Part shown: positions 1 through 5,722 of the stretch, piece by piece
Numbering within the stretch: the stretch's first letter is position 1
How the letters are laid out: every line of letters starts with the position of its first letter
DNA from: Acidobacteriota bacterium
Lineage (GTDB): Bacteria > Planctomycetota > Phycisphaerae > WQYP01 > JAJZKJ01
Direction: 5' to 3'
DNA length: 5,722 bases
Assembly (NCBI GenBank): GCA_021804195.1
Contig: JAJZKJ010000169.1
Span: forward strand, 1 to 5,722
The notes under the pieces: generated by a model
Database searches by the model: none
Seen by the model: the letters and a program-made list of their open reading frames with translations, nothing else
Told to the model about the DNA's origin: nothing
Position numbers and translations under genes: made by a program

Positions 1-1499
<1,499 letters not shown>

Positions 1500-1510
1500 G
1501 AATGCGTAAT

Positions 1511-1516
1511 TTCCTT
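1511..1516 (-). promoter_or_regulatory. Ribosome binding site of the sulfite reductase gene
   Basis: AAGGAA on the minus strand is an 11-base spacing from ATG 1499-1497. It lies between the U-tract of the leader terminator and the start codon. It therefore exists only in read-through transcripts and supports the chosen start. Confidence 0.55.
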
Positions 1517-1521
1517 GCGCG

Positions 1522-1554
1522 AAAACAAAAAACCCATCGCCGAGGGGCGACGGG
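1522..1554 (-). terminator. Intrinsic terminator in the leader of the sulfite reductase gene (attenuator)
   Basis: On the minus strand the arm CCCGTCGCC (1554-1546), loop CCTC (1545-1542) and arm GGCGATGGG (1541-1533) form a 9-bp stem with a single G-U pair. It is followed at once by TTTTTTGTTTT (1532-1522). This is the standard form of a Rho-independent terminator. Its position is telling: it lies inside the 5' leader, after a short Cys-rich ORF and 22 bases before the reductase start codon. No complete gene ends just upstream that would need it. On the plus strand the G-U becomes an A-C mismatch and no T-run follows, so it should work only in the direction of the reductase. Confidence 0.85.
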
Positions 1555-1599
1555 GTGGCATGCGAATTTCAGTTTTGGACTGAAGGCTTACGCACCCCG
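1551..1599 (-). promoter_or_regulatory. Candidate antiterminator helix competing with the leader terminator
   Basis: CGGGGTG (1599-1593, minus strand) is perfectly complementary to CACCCCG (1557-1551). The second segment includes CCCG, the first four bases of the terminator's 5' arm, so the two structures exclude each other. The helix encloses a small hairpin, TTCAGT (1584-1579) with ACTGAA (1573-1568). The upstream strand lies over the last sense codons of the leader peptide (CGG GGT G..). A ribosome at the leader stop would cover it, whereas one stalled at the Cys codons would leave it free. An earlier segment, CACGCCGG (1645-1638), can also pair with CCGGGGTG (1600-1593) at 7 of 8 positions, giving the 1:2 / 2:3 / 3:4 logic of classical attenuators. 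Pairing was found by eye; no folding energy was computed. Confidence 0.6.
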
Positions 1600-1677
1600 G
1601 AAGACCGGCATGGTACAGGGACAACACGGCATGGCGGCCGGCGTGGATGCGGGAACGAGATGAAGGGAGCGGGACAT
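1588..1677 (-). CDS. Cysteine-rich leader peptide of the sulfite reductase attenuator
   Basis: A 29-codon ORF runs from ATG 1677-1675 to TAA 1590-1588. The peptide begins MSRSL, ends FRGA, and has Pro-Cys-Cys-Pro-Cys at residues 17-21 (codons CCG TGT TGT CCC TGT, 1629-1615). Three Cys codons among four are far above chance for a rare amino acid. They lie 16 bases or more before the antiterminator strand, beyond the downstream reach of a ribosome stalled on them. The peptide itself is probably without function; translation of its Cys codons would sense Cys-tRNA charging. No Shine-Dalgarno sequence precedes the ATG, and the predicted transcript start is only a few bases upstream, so initiation may be leaderless. 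In-frame ATGs at 1632-1630 and 1611-1609 are alternative starts but also lack a ribosome site. The organisation resembles the polycysteine leader ORFs before sulfur-assimilation genes in mycobacteria. Confidence 0.7.
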   Translation of the reverse strand: MSRSLHLVPASTPAAMPCCPCTMPVFRGA

Positions 1678-1689
1678 GAACCAGTTTTT

Positions 1690-1719
1690 ATTTTCGCCGC
1701 AACCGGGCGGAAGTGTCAA
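1690..1719 (-). promoter_or_regulatory. Sigma70-type promoter of the leader peptide and sulfite reductase
   Basis: TTGACA (1719-1714) is a perfect -35 box. With an 18-base spacer it is followed by GAAAAT (1695-1690), a 4-of-6 match to the -10 consensus inside an A-rich stretch. Transcription would start near 1684-1682, about 5-8 bases before the leader ATG. The -10 box is imperfect and its register could shift by one or two bases. Confidence 0.5.
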
Positions 1720-1746
1720 CCACGTAGAGGCACAATCCGGGCGCGG

Positions 1747-1775
1747 TTGACCCTCCGCGCACTTTCAGGCATGCT
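1747..1775 (+). promoter_or_regulatory. Possible promoter of the tRNA-His gene
   Basis: TTGACC (1747-1752) is a 5-of-6 match to the -35 box, and after a 17-base spacer CATGCT (1770-1775) is a weak -10 candidate. An alternative -10 is the TGCTAAAT stretch at 1772-1779. Either would place the start just before the mature tRNA at 1789. It points away from the sulfite reductase promoter, and the two -35 boxes are 27 bases apart. Confidence 0.4.
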
Positions 1776-1788
1776 AAATCAAGGGTTT

Positions 1789-1865
1789 GGTGAGTGTAGC
1801 TCAGCTGGTAGAGCGCTGGATTGTGGCTCCAGTGGCCGTGGGTTCGAACCCCATCACTCACCCCA
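1789..1865 (+). tRNA. tRNA-His (anticodon GUG)
   Basis: A full cloverleaf can be drawn. The acceptor stem pairs GTGAGTG (1790-1796) with CACTCAC (1855-1861). The D-arm begins GCTC at 1799. The anticodon stem pairs CTGGA (1816-1820) with TCCAG (1828-1832) around the loop TTGTGGC, with anticodon GTG at 1823-1825. The T-loop motif GGTTCGAACC is at 1841-1850. The extra G-1 (1789) opposite discriminator C73 (1862) is the identity mark of tRNA-His and is encoded here, as is the 3' CCA (1863-1865). The tRNA reads His codons CAC and CAU. No T-rich terminator is visible after it, and the converging protease gene ends 20 bases further on. Confidence 0.97.
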
Positions 1866-1885
1866 AAATCATTGCAGGCTCCGCA

Positions 1886-4800
1886 TTACTGCACCGTCAG
1901 CGTGGTGGTCACGGAATGGGTGAGCGAACCGCTGGCGCCGGTGATCGTAAGGATAAACGTACCCGTAGGCGTGCTGGGAGCGGGCGGAGGCGGCGTGGGG
2001 ATGGGGGCGCTATTGCTTCCGCCGCAGCCGGAAGCAGTCAGGAGCATGGCCAGAAGCAAAACCGCCGGCCCCAGCGCGGGGCGCCGGCGGCCATGCGCTG
2101 ACCGCCCGAACGCGAACAGCAAAAAGCCCAAACCCAGAAGCAGCGAGCCGGGAATCCAACGATTGGGCGGAATGGCGGGCGGCGCCGCGCCGCTCGCGGG
2201 ACCGGTGGTGGTGATGGTCAGGGTGGCCGGGCTTCCCACCGCGACGCTGGCGGGATTGAAGACGCAGGAACTCAGTGCGGGCAATCCACTGCAGGAGAAG
2301 GTGATCGCGCCGGTAAACCCGCCAATCGCAACGGTTGAAATCGCAGCCGTCGCAGAATTTCCGGGCGAAGTGACGCTGATGCCCCCAACGCTATTCAGAC
2401 TAAAATCCGGACTCACCGCCAAGACATTCACTTGAGTTGTTTGGGCGGCGCCATAATAATCATCCCCGGAATATTCCGCATACACACCGACATTCCCCGC
2501 CGGAATATTCGAGAGCGCATATTGCGCAGCCTGTTGACTCACAGGAACCGTCGCCGCGCCAGTCATGGATCCGATAACGGTAAAAACCACATTGCCGGTC
2601 ATGGGCGGACCGCCCGTAACTTGCGGGGTCAGTGTTACCGTTATATTGACGTTTCCCCCTACTTGCACCCGGGACGCGCTCGCCGCAATCGCGGCGTCAG
2701 CCGGAGCCGTAAAATTCACGTTCCAGGTTCCCGCCGAGGGCAGAAAATTGTTATCGCCAGAATACGCGGCGGAAAGAACGGCCGGACCCCATGGCAAGGC
2801 GCCCGCACTGACACTCATGGTTGTATTCGGAGGCACGGGGCTCCCAAGCGGCTTGCCATTTAAATAAACCTGGACCGTGCCCGTGGGAGTGATTCCCGGC
2901 CCATATCCCATTCCCCGGACTAAGTCCGGATCATTCACCGAATTGATAAATTCCTGACCTATGCCATAAATAAAATTCTGATTTGATCCATTGCTCACAA
3001 AAACCGCTGTCGGACCTTTGGTAATTTGAAAAGAAACAGAGGAAGAGGCCGCGGCCTGAAAACTATTATCTCCCGCATAGGCCGCAGTCAAAAGATGATC
3101 GCCCGGCACCGGATAATAACCAAAGAATTGCGCTGTTCCGCCCGCATCGAGCGACACCGGATTCGGATTACTAATATTCCCCTGGACCGCAACGCCATTA
3201 TCATCAAAGGTCACATTGCCTGTCGGCACACCGACGCCGGACTTCCCAGTGACCACAGACTCCAAATTAACGTAGGCCCCAAACGGCTGCGTCGCGGGCG
3301 GCGGGGTTCCGGAGGCATTATCGCTGACATTTAAACTGACCGTATCGGGTTCGGGCGAGACGGTCATGCTGACGGGGGAAGAAATTGCCGGCGCATACGT
3401 GCCATCTCCCGGATAATTTGCGGTCAACGCATATGACCCGCCGGGCAATTGCGAAGTCGTGGCATTGATCTGGCCAGCCGAATTCAAAGTCAACACATCG
3501 GCCGTAAAACCTTTCGAACTTAAAATCGCAACCACGCCCCCCGGAGCATTGGCCGCGGGGTTTTGCGCCGACACCGTCACGGACAAATTTACGGATTGGC
3601 CATGAGTAATATTCTCCGGACTGGCCGTTAATGAAGCGGCACTCGGAACGAAGCTGAGATTGGCCCAGGCAGCAACCAGATTCGCGATGTTGGGGGTGCC
3701 CAGGCCGGTGGCCGGATTGTAGCCCGGGCCGGCGTTATAGCCGGATAAAATGCCGTAGCGGTCGCCCGCGGGCGGGGTGGAGCAATCGGGCGAGCCGCCA
3801 TTGCAGGGCTGGGCATTGGTGCCGTTGGTGACGTTATTGAAGATGCAACTGGAGGCGGGCGCGGTGCTGGCATTGCAGGCGGATTCGGTCTGGGACTGAT
3901 TCAGACGGTAGAGGATGGGATCCACATCGCCCTGGCGGCCACCCATTTTCTGATCCACCAGAGCCTGGATGCCGGCCCAGTTGGGCGCCGCAGCGGAGGT
4001 GCCACCCACGCCCGTAAAAGTTGGACTCGATGAATTCGCACATTCTCCCGACCAACATAATAAATAAAAATTGTTATTCAGCCCATTGCCCGCGAACAAA
4101 GACACATCCGGCAGTTCCCGTCCGCCCGCGGACAGACCCGCCTGCCAGGCCGGCGCCGGATAGCCGCCGGCGCAGGAAACTGCGGTTTGGCCGTCGGAGG
4201 TGGTGCAGGCGCTGAGGCCGCCGCCGCCGCCAACCACACCCAGCGCCGACTGCAGTTTCGCATTGTTGCAGTTGACGGTGGGGTTGCTGGAGCCGGTAAT
4301 CAGGGAAAATTCGCTGTTGGTGCAGGAATCGTTCCAGACCGTCTCCGGAACGTAGCGCAGGGCCGAGGCCAGGGTAGTGCTGTTATTGGTGGCGCTCCAG
4401 TATTTGGCGGCAGTTTCAAGGTCCAAAAAATCGGTGCCGCCGACGGCAGTGACATAAGACGGGGAGGCAGTACCATTGACGGCTAATCCGTATTGCGCGT
4501 CCTGGCCGCCCTGATCGCAGGCGGCCGAGCCGCCGTCGCCGGATGCGACAAAGACGCTGATGCCCTCCGCCGCGGCCTGCTGCCAGAGCTGGTCATAAAA
4601 CTGATTGCCCGCCGTGCCCATGCCCAATTCGCATTCGCCGTAGCTGACGGACATGATGGGCGCCAAGTCGTTATCCACGATGTAGGCATTCGATAAGTCA
4701 ATGCCATCGGTCGTGCTCGTATTCTCCGAGGTCACCAAGTCTTCCGCCGCAGCGGGCGCCAGCGCACCGGCCCATTCGACATCCAAGGTGCTCTCAAGCG

Positions 4801-5722
4801 CGTCATTGGAACTATATGAAGCAAAACCAATTACATTGAGGGATAACGCCGGCAACCCCATGATGCCGCGGAACTCCTGTATATCCTGGACTGAAATCGA
4901 AGAACGTCCGGGAATGGCGATGGTTTCGCCGGCGCCATTCAAACCCTGGCTCGCCAGCGGCGTGGCGTTATAAATGATGGCTAAATCCGCGGGCGCCAGC
5001 GCGTAACAGTTGCCCACACCGCTCGGGGTTCCACAATTGCCATTGGAAAAGGTGTAATCGGGGCCAGGCGCGACGGGCTGATAACCGGCGCCGCCGGGAG
5101 TTTTGCGGAAGATGCCGGCCAGCACATGCTGGGGCTGACGGCGGAAGCTGTTGAGACTGACGATGCCGGCCACGGCCGGGGCGAGGGCGGCAGGGATGGA
5201 GGGATCGCTCGAGTTGGCCCAGTACGATTTGCGGCCGATGACATATTTATGAATGGCGGCGGCGAAAGCCCGCCGCACCTGCCCGGCATTGCCGGAAAAC
5301 TCGATATACCCACGACCCTGCGCCACCTGGGAGACGCTAAAGCCCTGGCCGCGCAGCCAGGCGGTAATGGCGGCGATATCGGGAGAATCAAGACCGTATG
5401 CCGCGCCATATTCGGCCGGAGTCAGCCAGTGGTGAAAATCGGGCGAGGCGGAGTCCTGCACCTGCGCAAGAAACGTCCGGAGGGCCGCGGCCTGGGCCGG
5501 GGAACGCTTGAGGACCAACAGCATATTTTGCAGGGACAAGCCGGCCGGAGCGGGGCCGCGGTCATAACGAGCAAGGGCCAGGGGTGGGGTATTGCCCGGC
5601 AGCATGACACGCTGACTGGCGCGGATGGGACGAGTGATCAGCCTCCGCGTTTTGGCCTGCGCCCATAATCCGAGCGTTCCCGCGGCCACGGCCAGAGCGA
5701 TGATGAGATATTTATGGAATGT
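1886..5722 (-). CDS. Secreted S53 (sedolisin/kumamolisin-type) peptidase with Ig-like repeats, N-terminal start beyond the window
   Basis: An exported acid-type serine-carboxyl endopeptidase, made as an inactive precursor. Open from the right edge to TAA 1888-1886: 1278 residues visible, numbered here from Val at 5689-5687. The frame stays open upstream with a hydrophobic signal sequence (YLIIALAVAAGTLGLWAQA), so the true start lies past 5722 and the GTG at 5689 is not it; cleavage probably follows AQA at residue 12. The pro-kumamolisin activation domain spans about 47-185 (FHHWLTPAEYG near 85). The catalytic domain spans about 206-672, with E299 and D303 (ESTLD), oxyanion D385 (SGDGG) and nucleophile S565 (GGTSAAAP). 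E-D-D spacing (4, 82) equals kumamolisin's E78, D82 and D164, whereas D385-S565 is about 66 residues longer. Four Ig-like repeats, one further beta-rich module, two hydrophobic segments and a short tail follow. Extracellular protein degradation is inferred; the substrate is unknown. Confidence 0.93.
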   Translation of the reverse strand, partial: TFHKYLIIALAVAAGTLGLWAQAKTRRLITRPIRASQRVMLPGNTPPLALARYDRGPAPAGLSLQNMLLVLKRSPAQAAALRTFLAQVQDSASPDFHHWLTPAEYGAAYGLDSPDIAAITAWLRGQGFSVSQVAQGRGYIEFSGNAGQVRRAFAAAIHKYVIGRKSYWANSSDPSIPAALAPAVAGIVSLNSFRRQPQHVLAGIFRKTPGGAGYQPVAPGPDYTFSNGNCGTPSGVGNCYALAPADLAIIYNATPLASQGLNGAGETIAIPGRSSISVQDIQEFRGIMGLPALSLNVIGFASYSSNDALESTLDVEWAGALAPAAAEDLVTSENTSTTDGIDLSNAYIVDNDLAPIMSVSYGECELGMGTAGNQFYDQLWQQAAAEGISVFVASGDGGSAACDQGGQDAQYGLAVNGTASPSYVTAVGGTDFLDLETAAKYWSATNNSTTLASALRYVPETVWNDSCTNSEFSLITGSSNPTVNCNNAKLQSALGVVGGGGGLSACTTSDGQTAVSCAGGYPAPAWQAGLSAGGRELPDVSLFAGNGLNNNFYLLCWSGECANSSSPTFTGVGGTSAAAPNWAGIQALVDQKMGGRQGDVDPILYRLNQSQTESACNASTAPASSCIFNNVTNGTNAQPCNGGSPDCSTPPAGDRYGILSGYNAGPGYNPATGLGTPNIANLVAAWANLSFVPSAASLTASPENITHGQSVNLSVTVSAQNPAANAPGGVVAILSSKGFTADVLTLNSAGQINATTSQLPGGSYALTANYPGDGTYAPAISSPVSMTVSPEPDTVSLNVSDNASGTPPPATQPFGAYVNLESVVTGKSGVGVPTGNVTFDDNGVAVQGNISNPNPVSLDAGGTAQFFGYYPVPGDHLLTAAYAGDNSFQAAASSSVSFQITKGPTAVFVSNGSNQNFIYGIGQEFINSVNDPDLVRGMGYGPGITPTGTVQVYLNGKPLGSPVPPNTTMSVSAGALPWGPAVLSAAYSGDNNFLPSAGTWNVNFTAPADAAIAASASRVQVGGNVNITVTLTPQVTGGPPMTGNVVFTVIGSMTGAATVPVSQQAAQYALSNIPAGNVGVYAEYSGDDYYGAAQTTQVNVLAVSPDFSLNSVGGISVTSPGNSATAAISTVAIGGFTGAITFSCSGLPALSSCVFNPASVAVGSPATLTITTTGPASGAAPPAIPPNRWIPGSLLLGLGFLLFAFGRSAHGRRRPALGPAVLLLAMLLTASGCGGSNSAPIPTPPPPAPSTPTGTFILTITGASGSLTHSVTTTLTVQ
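1889..2410 (-). other. C-terminal module, two hydrophobic segments and lipobox-like site of the S53 peptidase
   Basis: Residues about 1094-1165 are one more beta-rich module with two cysteines (C1133, C1142), of a kind repeated in many acidobacterial secreted proteins. A hydrophobic stretch at about 1178-1195 (SLLLGLGFLLFAFG) is followed by basic RRR (1201-1203). A second stretch at about 1207-1218 runs into TASGCGG, with Cys1222 in a lipobox-like setting. A Pro-rich linker (PTPPPP) and a final Ser/Thr-rich beta segment (about 1243-1267) end the protein. This could anchor the protease in a membrane, or the second segment could act as an internal signal. The topology is inferred, not shown. 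Confidence 0.6.
2420..3658 (-). repeat. Four tandem Ig-like domains in the S53 peptidase
   Basis: Residues about 678-1090 (counted from Val at 5689) form four diverged beta-sandwich units. Each closes with a Y-x-G-D-(x)-x-(F/Y) motif: YPGDGTY at 759, YAGDNSF at 871, YSGDNNF at 976 and YSGDDYY at 1073. Spacings are 112, 105 and 97 residues. The pattern is that of bacterial Ig-like domain 3 family repeats, which in secreted proteins serve as spacers or adhesive modules. The protein repeats are too diverged to show as direct DNA repeats. GC content here is lower than in the peptidase part. Confidence 0.75.

Noticed and set aside
1522..1554. The leader hairpin as a plus-strand terminator
   Set aside because: Read on the plus strand the stem has an A-C mismatch and is preceded by A-rich sequence, with no following T-run.
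1500..1720. SAM, cobalamin or other known riboswitch in the reductase leader
   Set aside because: I could not find the conserved cores of these classes. The Cys-codon ORF, antiterminator and terminator explain the leader better, although a covariance-model search was not possible.
1789..1865. tRNA-His as an attachment site for an integrated element
   Set aside because: No integrase gene and no second copy of the tRNA 3' end were seen in the window.
1555..2435. Plus-strand open frames of 104-204 codons across the tRNA and the protease 3' end
   Set aside because: They run through the tRNA-His gene and lie antisense to the protease C-terminus. They have no family motifs and no ribosome sites.
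3026..3334. Arg-rich 102-codon plus-strand frame
   Set aside because: It is antisense to the Ig-like repeats, and its basic composition follows from reading their codons in another frame. It has no domain and no ribosome site.
5687..5689. GTG as the start codon of the protease
   Set aside because: The frame stays open to the window edge, and the upstream codons supply the first half of the signal-peptide hydrophobic core. Starting here would cut the signal peptide in half.

Overview
The window looks like a piece of an acidobacterial chromosome. This is inferred from the protein types, in particular a secreted S53 protease with stacked Ig-like domains and a characteristic C-terminal tail. GC content is moderately high but uneven. 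No mobile element, CRISPR array or phage gene was seen. Both large genes run off the window edges.

Layout, left to right. Bases 1-1499 (minus strand) encode the first 499 residues of a siroheme/[4Fe-4S] sulfite reductase of the nitrite/sulfite reductase family; its C-terminus lies beyond base 1. Bases 1500-1720 hold its leader, read on the minus strand: a sigma70-type promoter, a 29-residue leader peptide with the run Pro-Cys-Cys-Pro-Cys, alternative RNA pairings, and a textbook intrinsic terminator ending 22 bases before the reductase start codon. Bases 1789-1865 (plus strand) are a tRNA-His gene with encoded G-1 and CCA, with a possible promoter at 1747-1775 lying back to back with the reductase promoter. 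Bases 1886-5722 (minus strand) are one very long gene for a secreted sedolisin (S53) peptidase: signal peptide, inhibitory prodomain, catalytic domain, about four Ig-like repeats, one more beta-rich module, two hydrophobic segments with a lipobox-like site, and a short final beta-rich tail.

The most interesting element is the reductase leader. The sequence supports ribosome-mediated transcription attenuation that senses cysteine supply. When Cys-tRNA is short, a ribosome stalling at the Cys codons would leave an antiterminator segment free, and the reductase that supplies sulfide for cysteine synthesis would be transcribed. When cysteine is plentiful, the ribosome would reach the leader stop codon, cover that segment and let the terminator form. 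This logic agrees with substrate-site residues in the enzyme (Lys-Phe-Lys at 203-205) that point to sulfite rather than nitrite reduction. Comparable polycysteine leader ORFs are known in mycobacteria; I know of no description in this type of organism. The protease and tRNA gene have no evident functional link to sulfur assimilation.
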